NCBI GenBank assembly: GCA_903934275.1
Contig: CAIZNF010000072.1
Coordinates: 1 to 6,763, forward strand
Direction: 5' to 3'
Source of the DNA: an uncultured Nitrosomonadales bacterium
Lineage (GTDB): Bacteria > Pseudomonadota > Gammaproteobacteria > Burkholderiales > Gallionellaceae
DNA length: 6,763 nt
A program made the translations under genes and the position numbers. The notes below the pieces were generated by a model, which did not search any database, was not told the origin of the DNA, and saw only the letters and a program-made list of their open reading frames with translations. Below, in pieces: positions 1 to 6,600 of the stretch; the first letter of the stretch is position 1; the number at the start of each line of letters is the position of its first letter.

Positions 1-281
1 CAATGGTAATTTGTTGGTTTTTTTGGCGTTTTTTATTCGAGGAAGTCAGACAGGCTGCTAGCTATCTGACTAAGCGCGGTGAAACGTGCGCCAAGTCATT
101 GGTTAGCGAAAAACACGAAAGGCACGAGATAAAACAAAAAGTTGCATCGGTTCCGAGACTCATCCGTTTAGATATCAATTTGTAGCATGGAGTTTTTTGA
201 ATTTTTTCGTGCTTTTCGTGCCTTTCGTGGACAACTGCTTTTTCTAGGTTTAAGTTAATTCCCTTTAAGCGCCAGTTTTGT
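1..281. other. Intergenic region upstream of rimP, no supported gene
   Basis: I see no convincing gene here. The only open frame of note (3-185, + strand, 60 codons) has no ribosome binding site, no recognisable family and a composition dominated by the A/T-rich repeats. The stretch holds a 7-bp inverted repeat AGTCAGA/TCTGACT (44-50 and 65-71) and a longer-range inverted repeat described separately. The bases just before 259 are A/T rich, as is common upstream of strong promoters. The upstream neighbour of the operon lies outside the window. Confidence 0.6.
114..229. repeat. Inverted pair of TTTCGTG-unit repeats
   Basis: CACGAAAGGCACGA at 114-127 is the exact reverse complement of TCGTGCCTTTCGTG at 216-229, with 88 bases between the arms. 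The right arm sits in a run of three near-tandem units (TTTTCGTGC, TTTTCGTGC, CTTTCGTGG at about 204-230), and the left arm carries matching reversed units from about 107. The unit structure suggests a dispersed intergenic repeat present in two opposite copies. The long spacer makes a simple RNA hairpin less likely. Its function is unknown. Confidence 0.6.
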
Positions 282-287
282 TACAAT
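259..287 (+). promoter_or_regulatory. Predicted sigma70 promoter of the rimP operon
   Basis: A good -10 hexamer TACAAT (282-287; consensus TATAAT) stands 17 bases after a weak -35 candidate TTCCCT (259-264). Transcription would begin at about 293-297, leaving a leader of roughly 45 bases before rimP. The bases after the -10 are GCGCCGCG, a GC-rich discriminator of the kind found at promoters repressed by ppGpp/DksA. The tRNA promoter further down carries the same TACAATGCGC. The weak -35 lowers confidence. Confidence 0.55.
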
Positions 288-301
288 GCGCCGCGTTTTG
301 A

Positions 302-334
302 GATGGGCTTCGAGCCCGTTTTTTATTTGTGGGC
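302..334 (+). promoter_or_regulatory. rimP leader: terminator-like hairpin with alternative pairing
   Basis: The stem ATGGGCT (303-309) / AGCCCGT (313-319), including one G-U pair, closes a UCG loop and is followed directly by six T residues (319-324), so it looks like an intrinsic terminator or attenuator just after the predicted transcription start. The 3' arm GCCC (314-317) can instead pair with GGGC at 331-334, which would open the terminator. A rimP leader attenuator is known in Enterobacteria, and this element may be its counterpart. The rimP start lies 8 bases beyond the second GGGC. Confidence 0.55.
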
Positions 335-341
335 AGTAATT

Positions 342-767
342 ATGGACCTAATGAAGCTGGTCGAAACAACAGTAAACGGCCTGGGTTATGAGCTGGTGGA
401 TTTCGAGCGATCGGGGCGCGGTATGTTGCGCGTGTTCATCGATAAACCGGGAGGGATTTCGGTGGATGATTGCCAGGTGGTGAGCAATCAATTGACGCGG
501 CTGTTTCCAGTCGAGAATGTTGTTTATGAGCGTCTCGAAATTTCGTCTCCGGGGTTGGACAGGCCGCTAAAAAAGGAAGCGGACTTTGTACGTTTCGCGG
601 GTGAAAAGGTGCAACTTAAGCTGCGTATGCCGCTGGCGGGGCGCAAGAATTTCGCCGGTGTGATAGGCGGAGTGAGCGACGGGATATTGCAGTTGGATGT
701 GGATGGCAGTCAGGTAGCAATCGAACTGTCGAATTTGGACAAGGCGCGTTTGGTGCCGAATTTGTAG
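342..767 (+). CDS. rimP: Ribosome maturation factor RimP
   Basis: A 141-residue protein matching RimP (formerly YhbC/P15a) over its whole length. RimP binds the free 30S subunit and helps late assembly of the 3' domain and pseudoknot before translation. Visible landmarks are the N-terminal alpha/beta domain ([10 protein letters not shown], then [16 protein letters not shown]), the family signature S-S-P-G-L-D-R-P-L around residues 68-76, and the C-terminal Sm-like domain ending in [14 protein letters not shown] chose ATG 342 (MDLMKLVE) because betaproteobacterial RimP proteins start this way. An in-frame ATG at 303 would place extra residues on the leader hairpin. ATG 351 is a further alternative. 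The Shine-Dalgarno sequence is weak (GTGGGC region). It is the first gene of the operon, the usual position. Confidence 0.95.
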   Translation: MDLMKLVETTVNGLGYELVDFERSGRGMLRVFIDKPGGISVDDCQVVSNQLTRLFPVENVVYERLEISSPGLDRPLKKEADFVRFAGEKVQLKLRMPLAGRKNFAGVIGGVSDGILQLDVDGSQVAIELSNLDKARLVPNL

Positions 768-788
768 GGGCGGGTTTCAAACCCACCC
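768..788. repeat. Palindrome between rimP and nusA
   Basis: GGGTTTCAAACCC (772-784) is a perfect palindrome around C778, extended by GGG (768-770) and CCC (786-788) with one C-A mismatch. It begins right after the rimP stop codon and ends 10 bases before the nusA Shine-Dalgarno. No T-run follows, so it is unlikely to be a terminator. It may stabilise an mRNA end or be a copy of a dispersed palindromic repeat. Confidence 0.55.
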
Positions 789-810
789 TGCGTTAGCCGG
801 AGAATTGAGT

Positions 811-2283
811 ATGAGCCGTGAAATTTTGTTGCTGGTCGATGCGTTGTCGCGTGAAAAAAGCGTGGACAAGGAGGTTGTATTCGAAGCGTTGGAGTCGGCT
901 CTTGCCTCTGCGACCAAAAAACGTTTTACCGATGAAGCCGATGTGCGGGTTTCGATAGATCACAACACTGGCGAATACGAGTCCTTTCGCCGCTGGGAGG
1001 TGATGGACGACGAAACCTTCGAGACACCGGACATGCACATCAAGCTGGAAGAAGCACAGAAGCGCAATACCGCTATTCAGCTCGGCGAGTTTATCGAGGA
1101 GCCATTGGAGTCCATTGATTTCGGGCGTATCGGGGCACAAGCCGCGAAGCAGGTAATTTTCCAGAAGATCCGTGATGCGGAGCGCGAGCAAGTGCTGAGC
1201 GATTTCATGGATCGCAAGGAACATCTGGTTTCAGGCACGGTGAAACGGCTTGAACGCGGCAGCGCGATCATCGAATTTGGTAAAATCGAAGCCTTGCTGC
1301 CACGCGAACAAATGATCCCGAAGGAAAATTTGCGCGTCGGTGACCGTGTCAAGTCGCATTTGTTGCGCGTGGATCGCAGCGCACGCGGCCCGCAGGTGAT
1401 CCTGTCGCGCATTTCAAACGAGTTGTTGGTCAAGTTATTTGAACTGGAAGTGCCGGAGATTGAAGAAAACCTTCTTGAAATCATCAGTGCAGCGCGTGAT
1501 CCCGGATCGCGCGCGAAGATTGCGGTGCAATCTCATGATCCTCGCATCGATCCCATCGGGACCTGCGTCGGGATGCGCGGCTCTCGCGTACAGGGCGTGA
1601 CCAACGAGCTTGCCGGCGAGCGTGTGGACATTATTCTCTGGGCGGAAGACCCGGCCACTTACGTCATCAATGCATTGGCTCCCGCCGAAGTAAACAGTAT
1701 CGTGGTCGACGAAGAAAAGCACAGTATGGACGTGGTTGTCGAAGAGGAGAATCTGGCACAGGCAATCGGTCGTGGCGGTCAGAACGTGCGTTTGGCCAGT
1801 GAGTTGACTGGGTGGGAACTCAACATTATGACTGTCGAGCAGTCCAGCGAAAAACATAACGAAGAATTTTCCAAGACACGCGCAGTGTTCATAGAAAAAC
1901 TGGATGTGGACGAAGAGGTCGCCGATATTCTGGTTCAGGAAGGATTTAATACGCTGGAAGAAGTGGCGTATGTGCCTCTGGAAGAAATGTTGGAAATTGA
2001 GTCGTTTGACGAAGCGACGGTGAACGAATTGCGCAGCCGAGCGCGCAATGCACTGTTGAATGCGGCAATTGCAAACGAAGAAAAAGTGGAGCACGGTATC
2101 GAAGATTTGCTCAAGCTGGAAGGCATGGACGAGCAAACCGCGCGCACGCTGGCGGCCAAAGGGGTGGCGACGCAGGATCAATTGGCGGATTTGGATGCGG
2201 ATGAATTAGTGGAGCTTTCAGGTATGGATAGCGAACGTGCTAACACGTTGATTATGGCGGCACGCGCACCTTGGTTTGCCTGA
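811..2283 (+). CDS. nusA: Transcription termination/antitermination factor NusA
   Basis: A 490-residue NusA, the usual length for beta/gammaproteobacteria. NusA binds RNA polymerase near the RNA exit channel, promotes hairpin pausing and intrinsic termination, and joins the rRNA antitermination complex. Domains in order: N-terminal polymerase-binding domain (about 1-130, starting [16 protein letters not shown]), S1 RNA-binding domain (about 137-202, [16 protein letters not shown]), KH1 with GMRG at 254-257, KH2 with GRGG at 320-323, then two acidic helical repeats (about 362-425 and 434-490). The second repeat, with helix-hairpin-helix-like segments [16 protein letters not shown] and [16 protein letters not shown], is the one that contacts the alpha subunit C-terminal domain in E. 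coli. ATG 811 is preferred over an in-frame TTG at 805 because GGAG (799-802) is 8 bases before it and NusA proteins begin MSREIL. Confidence 0.97.
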   Translation: MSREILLLVDALSREKSVDKEVVFEALESALASATKKRFTDEADVRVSIDHNTGEYESFRRWEVMDDETFETPDMHIKLEEAQKRNTAIQLGEFIEEPLESIDFGRIGAQAAKQVIFQKIRDAEREQVLSDFMDRKEHLVSGTVKRLERGSAIIEFGKIEALLPREQMIPKENLRVGDRVKSHLLRVDRSARGPQVILSRISNELLVKLFELEVPEIEENLLEIISAARDPGSRAKIAVQSHDPRIDPIGTCVGMRGSRVQGVTNELAGERVDIILWAEDPATYVINALAPAEVNSIVVDEEKHSMDVVVEEENLAQAIGRGGQNVRLASELTGWELNIMTVEQSSEKHNEEFSKTRAVFIEKLDVDEEVADILVQEGFNTLEEVAYVPLEEMLEIESFDEATVNELRSRARNALLNAAIANEEKVEHGIEDLLKLEGMDEQTARTLAAKGVATQDQLADLDADELVELSGMDSERANTLIMAARAPWFA

Positions 2284-2335
2284 GTTGGTAAGGATTATTT
2301 ATTAGCTGGGGCGGCATCAATAAAATCAATGCGTT

Positions 2336-2381
2336 GTAGGTCGGGTTTTAACCCGACATGTCGGGCTAAAGCCCGACCTAC
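2336..2381. repeat. REPIN-like double palindrome between nusA and infB
   Basis: Two adjacent palindromes, GTCGGGTTTTAACCCGAC (2340-2357) and GTCGGGCTAAAGCCCGAC (2360-2377), separated by AT (2358-2359), are enclosed by outer arms GTAGGTCGGG (2336-2345) and CCCGACCTAC (2372-2381). The element can therefore fold as two small hairpins or as one long hairpin of about 15 bp with one G-U pair. This is the architecture of REP doublets (REPINs) moved by RAYT transposases. No T-run follows, so it is not a standard terminator, but it could protect mRNA ends or uncouple nusA from infB expression. Confidence 0.8.
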
Positions 2382-2404
2382 GTCTAATGGCTAATTTGGG
2401 TTTA

Positions 2405-2409
2405 AAGGA
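2405..2409 (+). promoter_or_regulatory. Shine-Dalgarno that decides the infB start
   Basis: AAGGA is placed 5 bases ahead of ATG 2415, a usable distance. The first in-frame ATG (2409) starts inside this motif and so cannot use it. The ATG at 2424 has only GGGA (2417-2420) 3 bases before it. Confidence 0.6.
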
Positions 2410-2414
2410 TGGTA

Positions 2415-4997
2415 ATGGGAAAAATGAACATAGCGCAGTTTGCGATCGAACTGGGATTGCCAGTTGCCTTGCTGCTTGAGCAGTTGAAAGCGGCTGGGGT
2501 TGGCAAAGAGCAGGAATCCGACACGGTATCCGAAAAGGATAAGGCGCTATTGCTGGAACATTTGCGCCAAGCGCATGGTGCTGAGAAGCCCACTAAAAAA
2601 ATTACACTGAACCGGCGCGAAACCACGGAAATTAAAAAAGCCGACAGTTCTGGGCGGGCACGCACCATTCAAGTGGAAGTGCGCAAACGCCGCGTAGTGG
2701 CATCGACAGCTACTGCGGAAATCGTTGTGCCCGTCGAACCTGCCGCTGTTCCGGCTAAAGGTGAGGGTATCACTGTTTTGAACGAGCGGGAGTTGGCTAC
2801 GCGCGGGGAAGAGGCGCGTTTGCAAGCGGAATTGGCGACGCGCCAAGCAGCCGAAGCGCAAGCCAAGCAAGAACGCAGTAAGCGCAAAACAATCAAGAAG
2901 GCAGTTGAGCCGGAACCGCAGCCTGTTGTTCCCGTGGCGAAAGAGGAAACCGTAGCAGCACCTGTCGTTGCGGCAGCACCGGCGGTTAACTTGGCCGAAG
3001 GCACGTTGCACAAGCCGACCCCCAAGCCCGGAGACAAGATAGCCAAGCCGAGCAAAAAACCCAAGCCCGAAGCCAAGGCCAGCCCGTGGGACGAAAAGGG
3101 GCACAAGAAACGCACGCCCGTCAAAACCGGCGAAAAGACTGCTGTATGGGCGACACCGATCCGTGCGCCGCGCCATGACAGGCACAACAAGCATGCAGTT
3201 GCGGAGTCGAGTCACGCATTTTCTTTGCCGACTGAACCCATCGTGCATGAAGTGTCGGTTCCGGAAACTGTTACCGTTGCCGAGCTGGCGCAAAAAATGA
3301 CCGTCAAAGCAGCCGAAATTATCAAAGTGTTGATGAAAATGGGTTCGATGGTGACCATCAATCAGGTGCTCGATCAGGAAACTGCAATGATCGTGGTGGA
3401 GGAAATGGGGCACGTCGCGAAGGCTGCCAAACTGGATGATCCCGATGCTTACCTGCTCGATACGGAGGTGCATCACGATGCGGTGCTGGAGCCGCGCGCA
3501 CCGGTCGTCACCGTGATGGGTCACGTCGATCACGGCAAGACCTCGTTGCTGGATTACATCCGCCGCACCCGTGTCGCTTCCGGCGAAGCGGGAGGTATCA
3601 CCCAGCACATTGGCGCATATCACGTCGATACTCCGCGCGGCATGATTACCTTTCTCGATACACCGGGGCATGAAGCTTTTACCGCTATGCGCGCGCGCGG
3701 TGCCAAGGCAACCGACATCGTGATTCTGGTAGTGGCCGCCGATGACGGCGTGATGCCGCAGACCAAAGAAGCCATCCATCATGCCAGGGCTGGTAACGTG
3801 CCGCTGGTGGTGGCAGTGACCAAGATCGACAAGCCCGAAGCTAATTCCGAGCGCGTTAAACAGGAGCTGGTCGCCGAAGGCGTGGTACCGGAAGACTGGG
3901 GCGGCGATACGATGTTTGTCGAGGTTTCATCCAAATCTGGGCAAGGCATCGACCAACTGCTTGAAGGCGTGTTGCTGCAAGCAGAAGTATTGGAATTGAA
4001 GGCACCTCGCACCACACACGCCAAGGGTTTGGTGATAGAAGCGCGCCTTGACAAGGGTAAGGGGCCGGTCGCTACCGTGCTGATCCAGTCCGGTACTTTG
4101 CGGCGCGGTGATGCGGTGTTGGTTGGTTCGGTGTTTGGACGCGTGCGCGCCATGCTGGACGAAACCGGCAAGATAGTTAACGAAGCGGGGCCATCTATCC
4201 CGGTGGAGATTCAAGGGTTATCCGAAGTGCCTGCCGCCGGTGAGGGATTGATGGTGATGGCGGACGAGAAACGTGCGCGTGAAATTGCGCTGTTCCGTCA
4301 GGGCAAATACCGTGGCGTAAAACTGGCCAAGCAGCAGGCCGCCAAGCTGGAGAATATGTTCGAACAAATGGCCGAGGGTGAGGTGCGCACTTTGTCGTTG
4401 ATCGTGAAATCCGACGTGCAGGGTTCTGCAGAGGCAATTGCGCAATCCCTGCAAAAGCTTTCCACCGCCGAAGTTAAGGTTAACCTGATTCACGGCGGGG
4501 TGGGTGCGATTTCCGAGTCGGACATCAATCTTGCGCTGGCTTCCAAGGCGATTGTGATCGGCTTCAATACCCGTGCCGATGCCGCCGCGCGCAAGCTCGC
4601 CGAATCTTCCGGCGTGGACATACGCTACTACAATATCATTTACGCGATGGTGGACGAGATCAAGGCGGCACTGTCCGGTATGCTGGCTCCCGAGAAGAGG
4701 GAGGTCATCCTCGGAATGGTCGAAGTGCGCCAAGTGTTCACTGTTTCCAAGGTTGGCACGATTGCCGGTTGCTATGTGCTTGAAGGTCTGATTAAACGCG
4801 GCGCTAAAGTACGCGTGTTGCGCGATGACGTGGTGATTCATGACGGCGAACTGGATTCGCTGAAACGCTTCAAAGACGATGCTAAAGAAGTGAAAGCTAA
4901 TTTCGAGTGCGGCTTGTCATTGAAAAATTACAACGATCTGGTGGTGGGCGACAAGCTCGAAGCTTACGAGATCGTTGAGGTTGCGCGCGCGCTGTAA
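2415..4997 (+). CDS. infB: Translation initiation factor IF-2
   Basis: An 860-residue IF2, a GTPase that brings fMet-tRNA to the 30S P site and promotes subunit joining. Domains: first IF2-N domain (about 4-55, [20 protein letters not shown]), a long charged Ala/Pro/Lys/Glu linker (about 60-275), second IF2-N domain (about 282-335), then the GTPase domain with G1 GHVDHGKT (369-376), G2 GGITQH (393-398), G3 DTPGH (415-419), G4 TKID (469-472) and G5 SSK (505-507). A beta-barrel domain II follows from about 535, then domain III, and a C-terminal domain (about 770-860) with the FECGL cysteine (residue 832) used in fMet-tRNA recognition. G4 is unusual: NKID is the norm. I chose ATG 2415 because AAGGA (2405-2409) stands 5 bases before it; ATG 2409 lies on that site and ATG 2424 is the other option. 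The stop overlaps the rbfA start. Confidence 0.97.
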   Translation: MGKMNIAQFAIELGLPVALLLEQLKAAGVGKEQESDTVSEKDKALLLEHLRQAHGAEKPTKKITLNRRETTEIKKADSSGRARTIQVEVRKRRVVASTATAEIVVPVEPAAVPAKGEGITVLNERELATRGEEARLQAELATRQAAEAQAKQERSKRKTIKKAVEPEPQPVVPVAKEETVAAPVVAAAPAVNLAEGTLHKPTPKPGDKIAKPSKKPKPEAKASPWDEKGHKKRTPVKTGEKTAVWATPIRAPRHDRHNKHAVAESSHAFSLPTEPIVHEVSVPETVTVAELAQKMTVKAAEIIKVLMKMGSMVTINQVLDQETAMIVVEEMGHVAKAAKLDDPDAYLLDTEVHHDAVLEPRAPVVTVMGHVDHGKTSLLDYIRRTRVASGEAGGITQHIGAYHVDTPRGMITFLDTPGHEAFTAMRARGAKATDIVILVVAADDGVMPQTKEAIHHARAGNVPLVVAVTKIDKPEANSERVKQELVAEGVVPEDWGGDTMFVEVSSKSGQGIDQLLEGVLLQAEVLELKAPRTTHAKGLVIEARLDKGKGPVATVLIQSGTLRRGDAVLVGSVFGRVRAMLDETGKIVNEAGPSIPVEIQGLSEVPAAGEGLMVMADEKRAREIALFRQGKYRGVKLAKQQAAKLENMFEQMAEGEVRTLSLIVKSDVQGSAEAIAQSLQKLSTAEVKVNLIHGGVGAISESDINLALASKAIVIGFNTRADAAARKLAESSGVDIRYYNIIYAMVDEIKAALSGMLAPEKREVILGMVEVRQVFTVSKVGTIAGCYVLEGLIKRGAKVRVLRDDVVIHDGELDSLKRFKDDAKEVKANFECGLSLKNYNDLVVGDKLEAYEIVEVARAL

Positions 4998-5356
4998 TGG
5001 GCAATTTTGCAAGGATTGATCGGGTTGCCCAGCAGATTCAGCGCGAAATAGCCGAGCTGGTGCGCCTCGAAATAAATGACCCGCGCGTGCACCTCGTGAC
5101 CATCACCGGCGTTGAAGTGGCTGGCGATTATTCCCATGCCAAGATTTTTTTCACACGGCTGGATGGCAAACACGAAGAAGCGCAGCAAGGCTTGGAAAGC
5201 GCCAGCGGTTTTTTGCGCAAGCAGTTGGCGCGCAGCATCAAGCTGCGCATCATGCCGCAACTGCATTTCGTTTACGATTCTTCCGTCGAGCGAGGTAGCC
5301 ACTTATCGCAACTGATCGATCAGGCGGTGGCCAGTGACAAAGGGGGCAGCTCGTAG
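4997..5356 (+). CDS. rbfA: 30S ribosome-binding factor RbfA
   Basis: A 119-residue RbfA with the single type II KH-like domain of the family. It binds the 30S subunit near helix 1 of 16S rRNA, aids late maturation and cold adaptation, and works alongside RimP from the same operon. The start is family-like: [25 protein letters not shown], followed by the core strand region [19 protein letters not shown] and the C-terminal [25 protein letters not shown], where the R-x-x-P-x-L-x-F pattern is conserved. The ATG shares its A with the infB TAA stop (TAATG), and no good Shine-Dalgarno lies at the right distance (GAGG at 4977-4980 is too far), so translation probably depends on re-initiation after infB. 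The 3' end, including the stop, lies in the first arm of a large inverted repeat. Confidence 0.95.
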   Translation: MGNFARIDRVAQQIQREIAELVRLEINDPRVHLVTITGVEVAGDYSHAKIFFTRLDGKHEEAQQGLESASGFLRKQLARSIKLRIMPQLHFVYDSSVERGSHLSQLIDQAVASDKGGSS

Positions 5357-5420
5357 CGCGTAGCTTGTAGCGGGTAGCCAAGCCGATTTTGCTACAAGCT
5401 ACAGGCTACCAGCTACGAGC
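5348..5420. repeat. Inverted NNGTAGC heptad repeats between rbfA and truB
   Basis: The left arm (5351-5377) reads as four tandem heptads TCGTAGC, GCGTAGC, TTGTAGC, GGGTAGC. The right arm (5391-5420), read on the - strand, gives CTCGTAGC then TGGTAGC, CTGTAGC, TTGTAGC. The ends match exactly (GCTCGTAGC at 5349-5357 with GCTACGAGC at 5412-5420) and so do inner parts (GCTTGTAGC at 5363-5371 with GCTACAAGC at 5391-5399). The unpaired centre is about 12 bases. The left arm contains the rbfA TAG stop (5354-5356), and the right arm ends 7 bases before the truB ATG. A stable RNA hairpin is expected. It resembles a dispersed intergenic repeat rather than a terminator, as no T-run follows. Confidence 0.8.
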
Positions 5421-5427
5421 CAACATC

Positions 5428-6372
5428 ATGGCACGAACTTATCGCCAACTCGACGGCGTGCTGCTGTTCGATAAACCGCTGGAATTGAGCTCCAACATCG
5501 CGTTGCAAAAAGTCCGACGACTGTTTCAGGCCGAAAAAGCCGGACACACCGGCACCCTCGACCCTCTCGCCACCGGCTTATTGCCGATCTGTTTCGGCGA
5601 GGCCACAAAATTTTCCAATGCCTTGCTGGATGCCGATAAAACCTATCGCGCCTTGTTGCGCCTCGGGCAAACTACCACTACCGGCGATGCCGAAGGCGAA
5701 ATCATTGCGGAACATCCGGTCGAAATTGAACAAGCGGACGTTGATACCGTACTGGCAAAATTTCGCGGCGAAATTCAACAGCTCCCACCCATGCACAGCG
5801 CGCTCAAGCACAAGGGTAAGCCACTTTACGAATATATCCGCAAGGGCGAAACCATAGAGCGCGAGTTGCGCAACGTAGTGATACACGAGCTGGTGTTGAA
5901 TTTTTTCAGCAACAACGAAATGGATATCACCGTACGTTGCAGCAAGGGCACATACATACGCACGCTTGCCGAAGACATAGGCGCGGCGCTTGGCTGCGGG
6001 GCGCATCTGATTGGTTTGCGCCGCACCGCGATAGCCCATTTCGATTTGCAAGATGCCTATAACTTGCAGCAACTGGCAGCGATGACCGATGCCGGGCGCG
6101 ATGCCTGCATATTGCCGCTGGAAACCCTGATGCCCGACATGCCCAAGCTGCAATTGGATACCGTGCAAATCAAACGCCTCGCACAAGGGCAGCGATTGGG
6201 ATTGGACACAGGCTTGCCCGATGGCAAAATTAGTTTGTATGGTGCGCAGGGTTTTATCGGGGTGGGAATGCTTCAAGGTCGCCGCCTTGCACCTGACAGG
6301 CTGTTGTCCGGTGTGGCAAAACAGGCAGCGCAAACCAACGATATTGAAAACACAGGCGACCATATCCCTTAA
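5428..6372 (+). CDS. truB: tRNA pseudouridine(55) synthase TruB
   Basis: A 314-residue TruB, the same length as the E. coli enzyme. It isomerises U55 in the T loop of nearly all tRNAs to pseudouridine and also acts as a tRNA folding chaperone. The catalytic aspartate is D45 in GHTGTLDPLATG. Other active-site residues are Y73 (DADKTYRALLRLG) and Y176/R178 (CSKGTYIRT). The SALKHKGKPLYEYIRKG region matches the family insert that grips the T arm. A PUA-like domain fills about 240-300 (IKRLAQGQRLGL, FIGVGMLQGRRLAPDRLL), with a short tail after it. ATG 5428 gives the family-like start MARTYRQLDGVLLFDKP. An in-frame TTG at 5389 would read through repeat sequence. The only Shine-Dalgarno candidate is a weak GAG (5417-5419) inside the right arm of the repeat hairpin, so expression may be modest or coupled to upstream translation. 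Confidence 0.97.
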   Translation: MARTYRQLDGVLLFDKPLELSSNIALQKVRRLFQAEKAGHTGTLDPLATGLLPICFGEATKFSNALLDADKTYRALLRLGQTTTTGDAEGEIIAEHPVEIEQADVDTVLAKFRGEIQQLPPMHSALKHKGKPLYEYIRKGETIERELRNVVIHELVLNFFSNNEMDITVRCSKGTYIRTLAEDIGAALGCGAHLIGLRRTAIAHFDLQDAYNLQQLAAMTDAGRDACILPLETLMPDMPKLQLDTVQIKRLAQGQRLGLDTGLPDGKISLYGAQGFIGVGMLQGRRLAPDRLLSGVAKQAAQTNDIENTGDHIP

Positions 6373-6380
6373 CCGGATTT

Positions 6381-6416
6381 GCAGTCGGAGCGGCAATAAT
6401 TTGGCTGCGTATTTTT
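6381..6416 (+). terminator. Weak candidate terminator after truB
   Basis: GCGGC (6390-6394) can pair with GCTGC (6404-6408) through one G-U pair, or GCAGTC (6381-6386) with GGCTGC (6403-6408). Both folds are followed by GTA and five T residues (6412-6416). The stem is short and the T-run starts a few bases late, so this is a modest call. It is the only candidate end for the operon before the tRNA promoter. Confidence 0.35.
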
Positions 6417-6437
6417 GGAGTAGCGCGCGTATTTCGT

Positions 6438-6466
6438 TTGAAGCCCAATCGGCTTTCGGATACAAT
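6438..6466 (+). promoter_or_regulatory. Predicted sigma70 promoter of the tRNA-Val gene
   Basis: TTGAAG (6438-6443; 4 of 6 consensus positions) and TACAAT (6461-6466; 5 of 6) are separated by 17 bases. A start at about 6473 would leave only a few bases before the mature tRNA at 6479. The -10 is followed by GCGCGAC, a GC-rich discriminator as seen in stable RNA promoters under stringent control. The ten bases TACAATGCGC are identical to those at the rimP operon promoter. Confidence 0.65.
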
Positions 6467-6478
6467 GCGCGACCCTAC

Positions 6479-6555
6479 AGGCGCGTAGCTCAGCTGGTTA
6501 GAGCACTTGGTCGACATCCAAGGGGTCAGCAGTTCGAATCTGCTCGTGCCTACCA
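6479..6555 (+). tRNA. tRNA-Val, anticodon GAC, with C at position 33
   Basis: A 77-base tRNA with encoded CCA folds fully. The acceptor stem is 6479-6485 with 6545-6551 (one G-U pair), the D stem GCTC/GAGC (6488-6491, 6501-6504) has a 9-base loop containing GG, and the anticodon stem is CTTGG/CCAAG (6506-6510, 6518-6522). The T stem AGCAG/CTGCT (6528-6532, 6540-6544) has loop TTCGAAT, the target of TruB. The discriminator is A6552 and CCA is at 6553-6555. The anticodon by geometry is GAC (6513-6515), reading GUC/GUU valine codons; A35, C36 and A73 are known valyl-tRNA synthetase identity bases. Position 33, almost always U, is C here (6512). It has its own promoter and terminator. Confidence 0.9.
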
Positions 6556-6563
6556 AAAAAATC

Positions 6564-6597
6564 AAGGAGTTAGGTTGATAGCCTAGCTCCTTTTTCT
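6564..6597 (+). terminator. Intrinsic terminator of the tRNA-Val gene
   Basis: AAGGAGTTAGG (6564-6574) pairs with CCTAGCTCCTT (6582-6592) through 11 pairs including one G-U, with a 7-base loop (6575-6581). A T-rich run (TTTTTCTTT, 6591-6599) follows. It begins 8 bases after the CCA end, as expected for a single-gene tRNA transcript. Confidence 0.85.
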
Positions 6598-6600
6598 TTG

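Noticed and set aside
44..71. AGTCAGA/TCTGACT hairpin as a terminator
   Set aside because: Only 7 pairs around a long loop and no T-run after it.
3..185. 60-codon open frame on the + strand upstream of rimP
   Set aside because: No ribosome binding site, no family resemblance, and it runs through repeat sequence; likely chance.
303..341. Upstream ATG 303 as rimP start
   Set aside because: It would add 13 residues encoded by the leader hairpin and T-run that match nothing in the RimP family.
2547..3782. Long antisense open frame (411 codons) opposite infB
   Set aside because: It mirrors the IF2 coding sequence; the protein is His/Arg/Phe-rich with no recognisable domain, and IF2 is unambiguous on the + strand.
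5348..5420. Heptad repeats as a CRISPR array
   Set aside because: The units are 7 bases, contiguous and inverted about a centre; there are no spacers or 25-40 base repeats.
5389..5427. TTG 5389 as truB start
   Set aside because: The added residues come from the heptad repeat; the family start is at ATG 5428.
5578..6465. Antisense open frame of 295 codons opposite truB
   Set aside because: Shadow of truB in another frame; no family resemblance and no initiation signals.
6254..6565. Antisense open frame ending across the tRNA, with a protein start like GTSRFELLTPWMSTKCSNQLSYAP
   Set aside because: This is the well-known spurious protein made by translating the reverse strand of a tRNA gene.
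6221..6586. + strand open frame of 121 codons spanning the truB end and the tRNA
   Set aside because: It overlaps truB in another frame and reads through the whole tRNA and into its terminator; not a gene.
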